Shown: positions 45,114 through 58,624, counted from the stretch's first letter. The stretch: 64,000 bases of DNA from Natronobacillus azotifigens (GCF_026805325.1 NZ_JAPRAT010000002.1:124001-188000); one strand, 5' to 3'. The notes: a model not told the origin generated them from the letters alone. Numbers and translations are program-made.

Positions 45114-45293
45114 TCACCTACCAAATAGACTCTTTAACCCTTGAATTGACCAATATTTATTATCAAGCGCCCTGTTCATTATAGGGCGCTTTGATATTCT
45201 CCAATGGGCTTTCCTTGTATTCGCCCATTCCCATGCTTTATCTGGATCGATGCCGCATCTTATTACATTCTCCTCATTCTTTTTTATTTCCTT
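45114..45293 (-). pseudogene. Group II intron reverse transcriptase, C-terminal fragment
   Basis: The minus-strand frame of 59 residues includes GIDPDKAWEWANTRKAHWRIS and ends GLKSLFGR, the C-terminal maturase/endonuclease-end pattern of LtrA-type proteins (WANTRKxxWRI...). It is cut at an upstream stop codon and the catalytic RT domains are missing. It lies beside an IS1182-like fragment, so the region has collected several insertions. Confidence 0.85.
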
Positions 45294-45351
45294 TCACTTT
45301 TTTTAACGAATAATACGTAATCTTCTTCTTATTCAGGCATCTAAATTCTTG

Positions 45352-45446
45352 AATATTGGATTTGGAAATACGTAATACGCAAGTGTATATTGTCTTTCTG
45401 TCGTAATTTGCACATTGTAACCAGCTTTCCAATCTTTTTCAATTGA
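45352..45446 (-). pseudogene. IS1182-like transposase fragment
   Basis: The minus-strand frame reads EKDWKAGYNVQITTERQYTL, then AYYVFPNP. Family members have KPGYNVQIATENQYIL...YDVFPNP. Only about 30 residues survive. Assigned by pattern; the exact IS is unknown. Confidence 0.7.
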
Positions 45447-45697
45447 ATTTTTGTTTGATCTTCGAAAACAAGAACTGGTATCAAGTACTTCAAAGTAAGA
45501 AAGCGAATGATTGTCCAGAAAAGAATGCCGTCTATCTTTTTTTAAACAAGTCTACCTTTGCTTGGAGAAGGTTTTTACTATTTTTAAGTGCTCATACCAT
45601 TGAAAAAGCAACCAACTTAACGAGTTATGATCGCCCCAAAGTATTGATTGTCGATGATTCTTCGTATGATCGTAACCGTAGTAAATTTTACTTGTAG
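45443..45697 (+). pseudogene. IS4-type DDE transposase fragment
   Basis: 84 codons. NAVYLFLNKSTFAWRRFLLFL and then RPKVLIVDDSSYDRNRSK match the region around the first catalytic Asp of IS4-type transposases. It stops soon after RNRSK, so most of the catalytic domain is gone. It overlaps the edge of the IS1182-like fragment on the other strand. Confidence 0.82.
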
Positions 45698-45758
45698 AAT
45701 ATCCAGATATATATTATTAATTTATGGAATATAATACAAAATATTGGAGGAATGAATT

Positions 45759-46399
45759 TTGAGAAAGAAAACACTATTATTTATCTTAACATCTTTTTTA
45801 CTGCTTTTATTTTTCCCACTTGGAGTATTGGCTACCGAGGATAAGCTTGAAGGTAACTTCGAATCGGCTGAGGAAGCTTTGTCTGAAGCTTTAGACGCAC
45901 TAGTTAGCGAAGACTTTGAAAATACTATAACATTGTAGAGGATCAAAGATATTTTTCTTTGGAAGAAGCTATTTCAAATTATACTGATTTTCATTTAGAA
46001 GATCCTTTAATAGATTATGAAATATTGTCAGAAACAGAAGTGAATTCTTCTGAAAAAGAGTTTTACGTTAGAGAAATTTATCATTCTGGTTACATTATTG
46101 AACTACCTCATATAGTTAAGAAAACAGATGATTATTGGAAATTCACAATTGATGTTGAAGGTGTTTACTGGAATGAATTTGAAGTTATAGATACGGGAGA
46201 ACCTATAAACATTAACCCTTACAACTTGTTACCTCAAAAGGTAGAAAGCGAAGTAGAAAATGAAGAATTAATAACACCTCAAGCAGGTGTAACTCTATTT
46301 AATTTTTCTGGTAGATTTTATCATTTTTTAACATCTAGTGGAACATTCACACCTCCAGGACAAGCAACCATTTTATACATTTCATCACAAGTTAGCTAA
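45759..46399 (+). pseudogene. Secreted protein gene broken by a frameshift
   Basis: A TTG start at 45759 behind TTGGAGG opens a frame with a signal peptide (MRKKTLLFIL, hydrophobic core, cleavage near GVLA). The frame continues EDKLEGNFESAEEALSEAL to SEDFEN and stops at 45938. A second frame (+1 relative shift near 45917-45925, at GAAAATAC) continues as FEKYYNIVEDQRYFSLEEA and runs to 46399, ending in a Ser/Thr-rich tail. Together they would give about 213 residues. No family recognised. Could be a true mutation or a sequencing error in the A run. Confidence 0.72.
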
Positions 46400-46464
46400 C
46401 ACTAATGGTACTATTCCTTAATAAAGGACAGAACTTCAGGTACAACCACATATCTTAATTACGT

Positions 46465-46507
46465 AAAAAATAGCAATAATGAGTTATACTCACTATTGCT
46501 ATTTTTG
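46465..46507 (-). terminator. Terminator of the V-ATPase operon
   Basis: On the minus strand AATAGCAATAGTGAG pairs with CTCATTATTGCTATT (one G-T), followed by TTTT. It lies 24 bases after the last ntp gene. Confidence 0.85.
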
Positions 46508-46530
46508 TATTGCTACGTAATAAGATTGTA

Positions 46531-47163
46531 TTATGCTTTACCCATATCTTTCACTTTCATCATACGCGTAATATTTGCTCTTTCGTTCTCTTCCAATTTC
46601 ATTTGAATGTAATGAATGGTTTCTTCCAATTGTGGAATCATTAAGTACTCCAGTGCATTTACTCTACGTCTAGTTTTTTCAATTTCATCCGCCATTAATT
46701 GGCAGGTCTTCTCGATTTCAGAAAGCTTAAGTAACTTTGACATAATAGCTTCAATCTTCTCAATCGAATCATCTAACTCGCTATTTGAGTTCAAATACCC
46801 ATATTGCATTTCCGAATTCTTTTCTTCCTCATTGACAGTAAAATTCATCTGAGGTACGTTAACGCTCATGATGTTTTTTTCTGTTATATCAAGTGTAACG
46901 GAAGTATCAGGTACGGAAAACAATTCCTCAATAAATGATTCATTCAATAATGATTTCGCAACAACAAATGCACTCATCGCTTGTGTAAGTTCACCTTCGA
47001 CTTCATCGCGCAATTCATTATTTTCTCGAATTAAACTGATGAACTGACGCATCAATTCGTCTTGTTTATCTTTCAAGAGCTTATGACCTCTAGTGGATAT
47101 GCTTAAACGATCTTTTAAGTTGGATAGTTCCATCCGGGTAGGCTTAACATTCAATCTAGCCAT
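46531..47163 (-). CDS. ntpD: V-type ATP synthase/ATPase subunit D
   Basis: 210-residue helical central-stalk subunit. The N-terminal [20 protein letters not shown] and the C-terminal helix [18 protein letters not shown] are diagnostic for V-ATPase subunit D. It forms the rotor shaft with subunit F. It follows ntpB by 7 bases and is the last gene of the nine-gene operon. Confidence 0.95.
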   Translation of the reverse strand: MARLNVKPTRMELSNLKDRLSISTRGHKLLKDKQDELMRQFISLIRENNELRDEVEGELTQAMSAFVVAKSLLNESFIEELFSVPDTSVTLDITEKNIMSVNVPQMNFTVNEEEKNSEMQYGYLNSNSELDDSIEKIEAIMSKLLKLSEIEKTCQLMADEIEKTRRRVNALEYLMIPQLEETIHYIQMKLEENERANITRMMKVKDMGKA

Positions 47164-47170
47164 GGACGAA

Positions 47171-48547
47171 TCACTCTCCTTCCGGCATATACTTATCGAT
47201 CATATCACTCTTAATTCTCTTAAGCTCTGTTCGAGGTAGGATAGAAAGTAATTCCCAGCCTAGTGTCAATGTATCCTCAATGGAACGATTGGTATAGAAC
47301 CCTTGATTGATATAATCTTCTTCAAACCGTTTGGTGAATTCTACATATAATTTATCTGTTTTCGATAATGCAGATTCTCCCAATACAACTGCCAATTCTT
47401 TTGCTTCTTTTCCTTTTGCATAAGCCGCAAACAATTGGTTCATTGTTGATGCATGATCTTCTCTTGTCTTTCCTTCACCAGTACCCTTATCTTTCAAACG
47501 GGATAGTGATGGTAATACATCAATTGGTGGCTTGTAACCACTATTGTTAAGATCACGTGATAAGATAATTTGACCTTCCGTAATATAACCCGTTAAGTCA
47601 GGAATAGGATGGGTAATATCATCCTCAGGCATAGACAAAATCGGAATCTGTGTAACGGAACCTTTCTTCCCGATTAAACGACCAGCGCGTTCGTATAGCG
47701 TGGAAAGGTTTGTATAAAGATAACCAGGGTAACCACGACGACCTGGTACTTCTCGACGAGCTGCGGAAATTTCACGCAACGCCTCACAATAATACGTCAT
47801 ATCTGTCATAATAACCAAAACATGCATATCTTTTTCGAAAGCTAAATATTCAGCAGTGGTTAAGGCCATTTTTGGTGTAGCGATACGCTCAATCGCTGGA
47901 TCGTTGGCTAAATTTATAAACATTACAGAACGATCAATCGCACCAGTTTTACGGAAATCCTCCATAAAGTATTCTGCTTCATCGAAAGTGATACCCATTG
48001 CCGCAAAAACAACGGCGAATTTTTCATCACTATTTAATACAGAGGCTTGTCTGGCAATCTGTGCAGCTAATTCTTTATGTGGCAAACCAGAACCAGAGAA
48101 TACTGGTAACTTTTGCCCACGTACTAATGTATTTAAGTGATCAATCGCTGAAATTCCTGTTTGAATAAATTCATCTGGATAGTCACGAGCAATCGGGTTG
48201 ATAGCTTGACCATTAATATCTAAGTTGTCTTCAGGAATGATGCTTGGTCCACCATCAATCGGGCTTCCCATCCCATCAAATACACGTCCAACCATATCTT
48301 CTGAGACATCAATCGATAATGGTTTTCCTCTAAAACGTACTTTCGTATCTTTAATATTGATTCCGCTTGGCCCTTCAAATATCTGAACCATCGCTTTATC
48401 TTTATCAACTTCAAGCACTTGGCCTAGTCGAATTTCGCCTGTCTGCATTTGAACTTCAACAAGTTCATCAAACTTAACGCCCTCGACTTGTTCAACTGCC
48501 ATTAGAGGTCCAACGACTTCACTAACTGTTTTATACTCTTTTAGCAT
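47171..48547 (-). CDS. ntpB: V-type ATPase subunit B (regulatory/non-catalytic)
   Basis: 458 residues. The region corresponding to the P-loop is [18 protein letters not shown], without the GKT of the catalytic subunit, as in all V-type B subunits. The conserved [23 protein letters not shown] block follows near residue 263. It overlaps ntpA by 17 bases. It alternates with subunit A in the A3B3 head. Confidence 0.96.
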   Translation of the reverse strand: MLKEYKTVSEVVGPLMAVEQVEGVKFDELVEVQMQTGEIRLGQVLEVDKDKAMVQIFEGPSGINIKDTKVRFRGKPLSIDVSEDMVGRVFDGMGSPIDGGPSIIPEDNLDINGQAINPIARDYPDEFIQTGISAIDHLNTLVRGQKLPVFSGSGLPHKELAAQIARQASVLNSDEKFAVVFAAMGITFDEAEYFMEDFRKTGAIDRSVMFINLANDPAIERIATPKMALTTAEYLAFEKDMHVLVIMTDMTYYCEALREISAARREVPGRRGYPGYLYTNLSTLYERAGRLIGKKGSVTQIPILSMPEDDITHPIPDLTGYITEGQIILSRDLNNSGYKPPIDVLPSLSRLKDKGTGEGKTREDHASTMNQLFAAYAKGKEAKELAVVLGESALSKTDKLYVEFTKRFEEDYINQGFYTNRSIEDTLTLGWELLSILPRTELKRIKSDMIDKYMPEGE

Positions 48548-50324
48548 TTTGCGTCATACCTCCTACAGCAACAATTTCATGGATCGTTTTCTTCATTTCG
48601 TCTTTAATTTTCGTGATGTCAGCAAGATTATCTTCAGAGATCGATTTTGCACGCGCGATTTTATCACGAACTTTTTCTGTGCCATCAATTAGCTCTTGAT
48701 AATAAGCACCTAACTTCATTGCTTCTCTCGCTTCTGTTTCAAAGGAAAGAATAAGATCTAACATCAAGAATTGTTTTTCTCGTGATGTATACGTATCGAT
48801 ATCATCGAATGCATTTTGTTGTAAATAATCTTCACGCAATGACTCAGCAATCACCATGGTTAAGCGATCTTTCTCTGATAACGACTCAATCCCTACAAGA
48901 CGAACAATTTCTTCAAGTCCAGATTCTTCTTGTAAAATATTCATCGAGTGCTGAACCATTTTCGCCCAATCTTCTTCTAACTCCTGATTCATGTATTTCC
49001 CTACTTCAGTTAAATATAAGGAATAAGAAGTTAACCAGTTAACTGATGGGAAGTGACGTCTTTGAGCTAATGATGAATCTAGCGCCCAGTAGACTTTAAC
49101 TACACGTAAAGTGTTCTGCGTAACTGGTTCTGAAGTATCCCCACCTGGTGGTGATACCGCACCAATAGCTGTGATGCTACCTTCTCTATCTTCAGAACCT
49201 ATCGATAGTGTTCGGCCAGCTCTTTCGTAATACTCGGCAATACGGCTTCCTAAGTATGCAGGATAACCTTCATCTCCTGGCATTTCTTCTAAACGACCAG
49301 ACATTTCACGCAATGCCTCTGCCCAACGTGAAGTAGAGTCAGCCATAATCGCTACACTGTATCCCATGTCACGGAAGTATTCTGCGATCGTAATCCCAGT
49401 ATAAATGGATGCTTCACGCGCAGCAACTGGCATGTTCGATGTATTTGCGATCAAAATGGTACGTTCCATTAAAGATTCACCTGTATTTGGATCGACCAAT
49501 TCAGGGAATTCGTTAAGTACATCTGTCATCTCGTTACCACGTTCTCCGCAACCAACATAAACAACTAAGTCCACATCACTAAATTTCGCAATCTGATGCT
49601 GAACAACTGTTTTTCCCGCACCGAATGGACCAGGAACAGCAGCTGCTCCACCCTTCGTGATTGGAAAGAAGGTGTCAATTACACGCTGACCAGTTAACAT
49701 TGGTGTCGAAGGATTTAGTTTTTGTTTGAACGGACGACCACGACGAACTGGCCATCTTTGCATCATACTAAGTTCCTTTAATCCATTTTCTGTTTCAACC
49801 GTGTAAACTACATCATCTAAACCATAACTACCGTCTTGAATCGATTTTATGGTTCCGCTCACGCCAACAGGTACCATGATACGATGTTCAATAACTTTTG
49901 TTTCTTGAACCGTACCAACAATATCTCCTGCCTCTACTTTATCACCAACAACTTTAGTAGCTTTGAAGTCCCATTTCTTCTCACGAGCAAGTGGTGAAAT
50001 GTTAACCCCTCTTACTAAGTAATTACTTTCTGTTTCTTCTCGAAACGTATCTAATGGTCGTTGAATACCATCAAACATCTGTGAAATAATCCCTGGTCCG
50101 AGTTCAACTGAGAGTGCTTCACCAGTTGTAACTACCGGTTCACCAGGACCAATTCCAGAGGTTTCTTCATATACTTGGATTGAAGCGACATCATTACGCA
50201 TTTCAATGATTTCGCCAACTAATTTCATGTCCCCAACTTGGCAAAGGTCTTGGATATTGGCGTTTTCCATCCCTTCCGCCATAACTAAAGGACCGGAAAC
50301 TTTTACTATCTTCCCGTTACTCAA
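48531..50324 (-). CDS. ntpA: V-type ATPase catalytic subunit A
   Basis: 597 residues. Walker A is [11 protein letters not shown] near residue 232. The long V-type insertion (non-homologous region) lies at about 115-190. The catalytic Glu lies in [30 protein letters not shown] is near residue 330. This subunit hydrolyses ATP to drive ion pumping. Starts 16 bases after ntpG/F. Confidence 0.97.
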   Translation of the reverse strand: MSNGKIVKVSGPLVMAEGMENANIQDLCQVGDMKLVGEIIEMRNDVASIQVYEETSGIGPGEPVVTTGEALSVELGPGIISQMFDGIQRPLDTFREETESNYLVRGVNISPLAREKKWDFKATKVVGDKVEAGDIVGTVQETKVIEHRIMVPVGVSGTIKSIQDGSYGLDDVVYTVETENGLKELSMMQRWPVRRGRPFKQKLNPSTPMLTGQRVIDTFFPITKGGAAAVPGPFGAGKTVVQHQIAKFSDVDLVVYVGCGERGNEMTDVLNEFPELVDPNTGESLMERTILIANTSNMPVAAREASIYTGITIAEYFRDMGYSVAIMADSTSRWAEALREMSGRLEEMPGDEGYPAYLGSRIAEYYERAGRTLSIGSEDREGSITAIGAVSPPGGDTSEPVTQNTLRVVKVYWALDSSLAQRRHFPSVNWLTSYSLYLTEVGKYMNQELEEDWAKMVQHSMNILQEESGLEEIVRLVGIESLSEKDRLTMVIAESLREDYLQQNAFDDIDTYTSREKQFLMLDLILSFETEAREAMKLGAYYQELIDGTEKVRDKIARAKSISEDNLADITKIKDEMKKTIHEIVAVGGMTQNAKRV

Positions 50325-50340
50325 ATAAGTCCCCTCCTAA

Positions 50341-50652
50341 TTATAAAATATTCTGTCCAACCGCTTTTTCGACATTCTCTTGAATTCGCTTTTTACCAAT
50401 ATTTAACGTGCCTTGGTGGTTAGGAATCAAGATGATAGCGGGTTTTATTTCTGCGTCATATCTTTTGATTGTATCCGGAATTTCTTTTGCCAGCGCTTCG
50501 GTCAAATAAATGACACCACAATCCTCCTGAGCTAATGAATCGATTGTTTCTCTCGCTTTTGCACCATTTGGTGAAGGATAAACATCGAAACCTAATACCT
50601 TAAAAGGAAGCACCGAATCTTTATCGCCGACAACAGCAATCTTATGAGCCAT
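50341..50652 (-). CDS. ntpG: V-type ATPase subunit F
   Basis: 103-residue central-stalk subunit with the N-terminal [20 protein letters not shown] and ending in [14 protein letters not shown], typical of subunit F (called NtpG in Enterococcus hirae). It overlaps the subunit C gene by 11 bases. Confidence 0.92.
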   Translation of the reverse strand: MAHKIAVVGDKDSVLPFKVLGFDVYPSPNGAKARETIDSLAQEDCGVIYLTEALAKEIPDTIKRYDAEIKPAIILIPNHQGTLNIGKKRIQENVEKAVGQNIL

Positions 50653-51649
50653 AAATTGGTCGCATCCTTTCTCTTAGTATATTCTCAGCTATTTGATTAT
50701 CTTTTCCGACAAGTAGTAACCGAATATTCGTAATCTCTTTTTCTTTTGCAAACATATAAGCCATGACAGGCATCGGGCCAAAAGCTTGATAGAGACCTTC
50801 TTCCATTAACTCATGGACAATCTGTTCAATAAGCTTATCTAATTTCATCGGATTAATCGCATCTTTTGATTCATTAACGATCTGATGTAAATGGCTTGAA
50901 TAGGATTTATCCATGTACAAATCGTTCAATACTGCAATCGCTCCACCCGCTGCGGCATCGATAATATCTGATTTTGGAATCGTTCCAGAACTTGATAGAA
51001 CAGTATGTAAGAATGAGCGTGATTTCTTTCGATTCAAGCTTCTTACCACTGTAGACAAATTATCCAAATCGATCATCGCGTCAATGATTTTTGTAATGGT
51101 CGGGTTATCTAATCGCTCTGCGATTGCTCGTAAATGTTTATAATAATACGTATCCATAAACACATCTGCAGCTTCAATCCGACCGTATATTTCATAATCT
51201 TGAATAGCCTCTTGAACACCTTCAACCAAAATCTCATTTAACTGCATCGATTGCTGTGTCTGAACAAGATTTTTCAGTGTGGAAAGCGGGTACTTTCCAA
51301 TTGGAATCATAAGATGTTCTAGATCAGTACCAGTAAATCGTTGTTTTAATAGTACTTTCAGATTGTGATAAGAATAGCGTAATGTAAAGAATTGAATGAC
51401 CTCTGAATCCGGCGTAACCTCATATAGTTCTTGATAGATGTTACCTAAATGGTTCATTAAGAAGTCATCATACTCTTTTGTATCCAGAACGTTATTTTCA
51501 TCAAAGTGATAATCCGTACTTTTTAAAACTTCCAAAGCTTCTTTTAAATTATTTGCTTTTAACAGTTGTTCATAATTCTCACGTGTTAGAAGTTTTGTTT
51601 CATACACACGTAGAAGCGTATTAACACCTTTGTAATCCGTATCTTGCAT
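50642..51649 (-). CDS. ntpC: V-type ATPase subunit C
   Basis: 335 residues, helical, matching the C (d-type) subunit that caps the membrane ring and links it to D/F. Motifs include [16 protein letters not shown] near residue 5 and [19 protein letters not shown] near the C-terminus, the conserved NIRxLxxGK block. Start at 51649 follows GGGGGGAG. Confidence 0.93.
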   Translation of the reverse strand: MQDTDYKGVNTLLRVYETKLLTRENYEQLLKANNLKEALEVLKSTDYHFDENNVLDTKEYDDFLMNHLGNIYQELYEVTPDSEVIQFFTLRYSYHNLKVLLKQRFTGTDLEHLMIPIGKYPLSTLKNLVQTQQSMQLNEILVEGVQEAIQDYEIYGRIEAADVFMDTYYYKHLRAIAERLDNPTITKIIDAMIDLDNLSTVVRSLNRKKSRSFLHTVLSSSGTIPKSDIIDAAAGGAIAVLNDLYMDKSYSSHLHQIVNESKDAINPMKLDKLIEQIVHELMEEGLYQAFGPMPVMAYMFAKEKEITNIRLLLVGKDNQIAENILRERMRPIYGS

Positions 51650-51669
51650 ATATTCTCCCCCCTTATTCA

Positions 51670-52263
51670 TTATTTTTTAAATGCTAAGGTTGCAAGTTGT
51701 GGAGAAAATTCTTTTTTAAGCTCTGCTACTAATTCGTCAAAGCAGAAATTATAATCGATTCCACCTTGTTCAACAACAAAACCAGATTTATTGTTCACGA
51801 CCTCTTTTGATAAGGTAACAAACGAATAATTATCTAACACGTTAGCAACTGGATCTGCATCAAATAAATGTACAGACTTACCACCTGGAACCACTTGCCA
51901 CAAATCATTTGCATCAAGTTGGCTTAATACACCTTGTAAAAATACAGCGAATTGATCTGCATCCCACTCTTCCATTTTTTTCGCAGCATCATCGAATACT
52001 GAGTGCAACAATGCTTGTTTTTCAGAAAGAATTGCATTACGTTGCTTGTTAGCTAATGTTTGTACTTCTCGTTCATAGTCGTTTTCTATCTTGGCAGCAA
52101 TTGCTGCTTTACGATTTTTTTTGCTTTCCACAAGCTTTTGACGAGTTTCTTCCATTCTGTCATTCGCAACTTTTTCGTATTCATCTAATTTATTTTGTCC
52201 TTCTTCTTTGGTTTTTTCCAAAATTCGAGCGGACAAAGCTTTTAAATCCTCCATCATTTTCAT
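51670..52263 (-). CDS. ntpE: V-type ATPase subunit E
   Basis: 197 residues: a long N-terminal coiled coil (about 10-100) rich in Lys and Glu, followed by the small alpha/beta head. Matches the peripheral-stalk subunit E, which pairs with the G/H-type coiled coil encoded first in the operon. Starts 19 bases after ntpK. Confidence 0.9.
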   Translation of the reverse strand: MKMMEDLKALSARILEKTKEEGQNKLDEYEKVANDRMEETRQKLVESKKNRKAAIAAKIENDYEREVQTLANKQRNAILSEKQALLHSVFDDAAKKMEEWDADQFAVFLQGVLSQLDANDLWQVVPGGKSVHLFDADPVANVLDNYSFVTLSKEVVNNKSGFVVEQGGIDYNFCFDELVAELKKEFSPQLATLAFKK

Positions 52264-52282
52264 CCTCTCACTGTTTTTTATC

Positions 52283-54732
<2,450 letters not shown>

Positions 54733-54746
<14 letters not shown>

Positions 54747-55059
54747 ACTTCCTCATTACCTCCTCAATCACTTTGTCAACCAAAAGATCCTTTTTCGAAG
54801 CAAACACTGTTTGTAATTCCGCAATGTCCTCTTCTTCTTGCTTCCTATACGTTGATCGTACTTCAGCAAGCTTTGCTTCTTTTTTTTGCTCTTCTTCATC
54901 GGTAAAGTTTTTTATTTCTGTTTCGACATTTTTCTGCATTTCTGCAATTTGAGCTTGCGTTGTTTGCTCCAACTTATCTATTTTCTCTTGGTATTCAACT
55001 GCTAAGCTCTCCGCTTGACGTTCTATCTCTCTTACTTCATCAATGGTTTGTAGCCCCAT
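54733..55059 (-). CDS. V-type ATPase coiled-coil subunit G/H (NtpF-like)
   Basis: 108 residues, almost wholly helical and charged (MQKNVETEIKNFTDEEEQKK), typical of the small peripheral-stalk subunit that pairs with subunit E. First gene of the operon, matching ntpF in the Enterococcus ntpFIKECGABD order. I chose the ATG at 55059, 7 bases after GGGGGTG; the longer frame lacks a site. Confidence 0.82.
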
Positions 55060-55124
55060 CTTTATGCACCCCCAATCATACAACAAGTATACTTTAAAGA
55101 TTAAAAAAACTTCAAGCTTTACCT

Positions 55125-55153
55125 ATTATATCGCTAATATAAGTAGCATTCAA
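55125..55153 (-). promoter_or_regulatory. Sigma-A promoter of the V-ATPase operon
   Basis: On the minus strand TTGAAT, 17 bases, TATAAT, located about 65 bases before the first gene of the operon. A very good vegetative promoter. Confidence 0.75.
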
Positions 55154-55285
55154 ATTATTTTAACCGGATGAAATCGTTTAACTTGATAAAAAAATCACTT
55201 ATATTAAATAAGAAGAAACAGTGTTAAAAAAGTAGAAAAAAGAACTTAAGAACTATAGTAATATAGTTCTTTTTTACCTTCGACT

Positions 55286-56155
55286 TTATTCGACATCTTC
55301 GTTAATTAAACAAGTTTTCCCATCTTTTTGTTCAATCTGTTTGTCTTTAAGTAGTTTTCCTATTGCGCGTTTGAAGGCAGCCTTGCTTATTAGAAATGTT
55401 GAGCTAATCACATCTGGGTCTGTTTTGTTATCAAACGGCATAACCCCATTATTTTCTCGCATATATGCAAGTAACATTTCGGCATCTTCATGTTGAGCTT
55501 CTTGTTTCCTTGGTAATAAGGAAATGTTTAATGACCCATCTTCCTTTACCTTAATTACACGTCCTTCTACCCATTCTCCTACACGAGGCTCTTTTTTTCT
55601 TTCGGTATGATGAATAAAGCCTCGATATCCTTCATCGGTTATAATAACAGCTCCTTCACGACCCGATCGGAATACGCGACCACTAATTTGTTCATTGAAC
55701 AATGTCGTTGGTGCGCTATCCCAATTCCCCTCAAAATCGGCTTCTGTCACTGGTTTGGCTAAAACACGACCTTTCTTATCATTTGATAAAATGACATATA
55801 GTTGGTCGCCAATTTGAGGCCAAACGGATGGCAATAGAGGTAAATCATCTTCAGAAACCAAGACATCCTTTGAGGTGCCAATATCAACAAAGACACCTAA
55901 TCTAGGTTTAACCTCGGTTACTTCTCCCCAATCAAATACATCAAATCGCACAGTAGGTATTTTTCCTGAGGCAATTAGTTGATCTTTTTTATCATGATAT
56001 AAAAACACTTCGACTGATTGATCAACTTCCAGATCATTTTCCACTTCGTTTTCATGCAATAAAATTTCTTCTTCTCCATTCGTCAATACATATCCTGTAT
56101 CGATTTTACGATTTACTTTTACTGTTATAACGTCACCTGCTTTAAGTTTTCCCAC
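55286..56155 (-). CDS. cvfB: CvfB/YitL-type S1 RNA-binding protein
   Basis: 289 residues: three S1-like OB folds (starting near VGKLKAGDVITVKV, DWGEVTEVKPRLGVFVDIG, and ISGRVFRSGREGAVIITDEG) and a C-terminal winged-helix (SKAAFKRAIGKLLKDKQI). This is the layout of S. aureus CvfB and B. subtilis YitL, an RNA-binding regulator of virulence and stress genes. I chose the GTG at 56155 behind AGAGGTG, 8 bases away; a GTG nine codons upstream has no site. Confidence 0.88.
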   Translation of the reverse strand: MGKLKAGDVITVKVNRKIDTGYVLTNGEEEILLHENEVENDLEVDQSVEVFLYHDKKDQLIASGKIPTVRFDVFDWGEVTEVKPRLGVFVDIGTSKDVLVSEDDLPLLPSVWPQIGDQLYVILSNDKKGRVLAKPVTEADFEGNWDSAPTTLFNEQISGRVFRSGREGAVIITDEGYRGFIHHTERKKEPRVGEWVEGRVIKVKEDGSLNISLLPRKQEAQHEDAEMLLAYMRENNGVMPFDNKTDPDVISSTFLISKAAFKRAIGKLLKDKQIEQKDGKTCLINEDVE

Positions 56156-56413
56156 AGATAAAACACCTCTTTCTATTTCCACTCTTCATAGTGCGTATTC
56201 AAAAAGTCGGTAAAGAAGAAGCAAGTAGATCAAGGCAGTCAAGCTTCTGAAAATCGGAAGAACAAGCCAACGAAGAGATCCACCGCTAATTATTTGGTGA
56301 CTTTTTGAACATCATCTTTTAGTACAAAAAAATTAATTAATTGATATGGTATTTATATTTGCTAATTTGCGATAAAATACAGATAAGTATACGAACGAAA
56401 TGAGGAACAGCAT

Positions 56414-56863
56414 ATGAACATTTACGTCGATGCCGACGCATGTCCAATGAATGATATCATCATTGAATTAGGTTTAGCTAATAATCTTTCCATTTATCTA
56501 GTAAAAAGCTATAATCATTACTCCTTACAAGAATACCCTACTGGTGTGGATACAATCTATGTTGATACAGGCAAAGAAGCAGCTGATTACCGGATATTAT
56601 CAATGGCAAACGATGGTGATCTTATCGTTAGTCAAGATTATGGATTAGCCGCATTAGCTATAGCAAAAAATTGTCTCGTTATTCATCCAAAAGGCTTTGC
56701 ATACAACAAAGGAAATATCGACCAACTATTAGCATCCCGATACCAAAGTGCGCAAGCAAGAAAACAAGGGATTCGTACGAAAGGTCCAAAAGCCTTAACG
56801 GAAAGTGATAAACAAAAATTCACTTCCTTATTAACAAAAATAATAACGAAGAACATTCAGTAA
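56414..56863 (+). CDS. UPF0178/DUF188 family protein (YaiI/YqxD)
   Basis: 149 residues. MNIYVDADACPMNDI is the family N-terminus; VSQDYGLAALAIAKNCLVIHPKGF near residue 75 continues the PIN-like nuclease fold with acidic residues. Function is not established. The ATG follows GAGGAACAG. It ends directly against a small gene on the opposite strand. Confidence 0.9.
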   Translation: MNIYVDADACPMNDIIIELGLANNLSIYLVKSYNHYSLQEYPTGVDTIYVDTGKEAADYRILSMANDGDLIVSQDYGLAALAIAKNCLVIHPKGFAYNKGNIDQLLASRYQSAQARKQGIRTKGPKALTESDKQKFTSLLTKIITKNIQ

Positions 56864-57007
56864 TTATTTTTCTTCTTCTGAGACGATTTCTGCAATCTTA
56901 CTTTGTTGCCAACGTTCAGCCGTTTCGGTTGGTACAAGATAAATTTTATCTGCTCGTAATAGCTGATCTTTATACTGTGTTTGGATATGCATTTTCACTT
57001 TAATCAT
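56864..57007 (-). CDS. Small protein, 47 aa, unknown
   Basis: 47 residues, charged, beginning MIKVKMHIQTQYKDQLLRA and ending AEIVSEEEK. A clear AAGGAG ribosome site precedes the ATG, and codon use looks coding. Its stop abuts the stop of the UPF0178 gene. It lies downstream of the ilvA terminator. No family recognised. Confidence 0.65.
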   Translation of the reverse strand: MIKVKMHIQTQYKDQLLRADKIYLVPTETAERWQQSKIAEIVSEEEK

Positions 57008-57035
57008 AACAAAACTCCTTATTAAAAGTTGATCA

Positions 57036-57070
57036 GAAAAACGTAGCAGTTTAAAACTACTACGTTTTCC
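57036..57070 (-). terminator. Terminator of ilvA
   Basis: On the minus strand AACGTAG-T-AGTTT pairs with AAACT-G-CTACGTT (one mismatch), followed by TTTTCTG. It lies about 40 bases after the ilvA stop. Confidence 0.8.
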
Positions 57071-57110
57071 CTCTTATGGTTAGTATAGCATATCTACAAG
57101 GACAGCACGC

Positions 57111-58370
57111 TCAAATAAGTAAGTGGAATAGATCTTGATCTTTATTAATTTCAACATAAGTGAAACCATTTTGCTCCATACGCTTAATTAATGGGGCATA
57201 GTCTGCCTTGTACTGTAACTCAATACCTACGAGTACAGGTCCTTTATCTCGATTGTTTTTCTTGGTATATTCAAATCGAGTAATGTCATCATTCTCACCT
57301 AATACTTCTGTCAGAAATTCTCGTAGTGCTCCCGCACGCTGTGGAAAATTAACAATAAAGTAATGTTTATATCCCTCATAAATTAACGATCGTTCTTTTA
57401 TATCTTGCATACGATCGATATCGTTATTACCACCACTAATAATACATACTACGTTTTTCCCTTTAATTTCATCTTTATAATCATCCAGTGCAGCAACAGG
57501 CATTGCTCCAGCTGGTTCAGCTACGATAGCATTTTCATTATATAAGCTTAATAAAGTGGAACATACCTTCCCTTCAGGAATGGTGGCGAATCCATCAACA
57601 ACTTCCTTAGCAATCTCAAATGTTAAATCACCTACACGTTTAACACTTGCCCCATCGACAAATTTATCGACCTTATCCAGTTTAACTACTTTATTTTCTT
57701 TAATCGAGGTTTGCATGGAGATCGCTCCAGCTGGTTCAACACCGATTATCTTCGTGTTAGGACTAATGCTTTTCATATAGGAACCAACACCTGAAATCAA
57801 TCCACCACCACCAACGGACATAAACATGTGAGAGATCGGTATATCCATTGCTTCTAAAACTTCCAAACCGATTGTTCCTTGACCGACAATTGTACGATAA
57901 TCATCAAAGGGATGAATAAATTCCATCTCATGTTGGTCACAATAATTCTTTGATTCATAATAAGCATCGTCAAATGTATCTCCAGTCAGGATAATTTCCA
58001 CATAATCTCCACCAAAAAAAGCAACGCGTTTTACCTTTTGTCGGGGAGTTGTCGTCGGCATAAATATTTTCCCTTTAACTTTTAGCGCTTTACAAGAATA
58101 AGCAACTCCTTGTGCATGATTTCCTGCACTTGCACAGACTACCCCATTTTTCAACTCATCTTTTGTTAGGCTTTGCATAAGATGATAAGCTCCACGAATT
58201 TTAAACGAACGAACCGCTTGTAGATCTTCTCGTTTTAAATATACATTACAGTCGTACTTCTCAGAAAGAATCGGATCTTTTTGTAAAGGGGTTTTATCCA
58301 CCACATCTTTAATTAGTTGATTTGCAATAATGATATCCTTGATATCAATCGTTTTTATTTTTGTACTCAT
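57111..58370 (-). CDS. ilvA: Threonine ammonia-lyase IlvA
   Basis: 419-residue PLP enzyme that makes 2-oxobutanoate for isoleucine synthesis. PLP lysine lies in RSFKIRGAY near residue 57, the phosphate cup is SVGGGGLISG near 185, and CIISGGNND is near 320. A C-terminal ACT-like regulatory domain (about 335-419) binds isoleucine or valine in family members. Length matches the single-ACT-domain Bacillus type. Confidence 0.93.
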   Translation of the reverse strand: MSTKIKTIDIKDIIIANQLIKDVVDKTPLQKDPILSEKYDCNVYLKREDLQAVRSFKIRGAYHLMQSLTKDELKNGVVCASAGNHAQGVAYSCKALKVKGKIFMPTTTPRQKVKRVAFFGGDYVEIILTGDTFDDAYYESKNYCDQHEMEFIHPFDDYRTIVGQGTIGLEVLEAMDIPISHMFMSVGGGGLISGVGSYMKSISPNTKIIGVEPAGAISMQTSIKENKVVKLDKVDKFVDGASVKRVGDLTFEIAKEVVDGFATIPEGKVCSTLLSLYNENAIVAEPAGAMPVAALDDYKDEIKGKNVVCIISGGNNDIDRMQDIKERSLIYEGYKHYFIVNFPQRAGALREFLTEVLGENDDITRFEYTKKNNRDKGPVLVGIELQYKADYAPLIKRMEQNGFTYVEINKDQDLFHLLI

Positions 58371-58539
58371 TTTTTTAATCCTTTCTGAAAAAATAATTAA
58401 CTATATCCTAGCATATTCAGATAATTAAGAAAACTATCGAATCTAAACATAGTAAGCAAAAATCTCTCTACCCAAAACATGAGTAAAGTTCTCCTATAAA
58501 TAAGTCGAAAATCACTCAACTCAATTAGATTTCTAAGCA

Positions 58540-58584
58540 AAATAACCGAACCATAATTGAATAAACCTCTATTATAGTTCGGTT
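58540..58584 (-). terminator. Terminator of ppaC
   Basis: On the minus strand AACCGAACTATAAT pairs with ATTATGGTTCGGTT (one G-T), followed by ATTTTG. It lies 40 bases after the ppaC stop. Confidence 0.72.
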
Positions 58585-58624
58585 GTGCTATCGCCTTTTC
58601 TTTTTGTCCCGGCCACTCTCTTAC

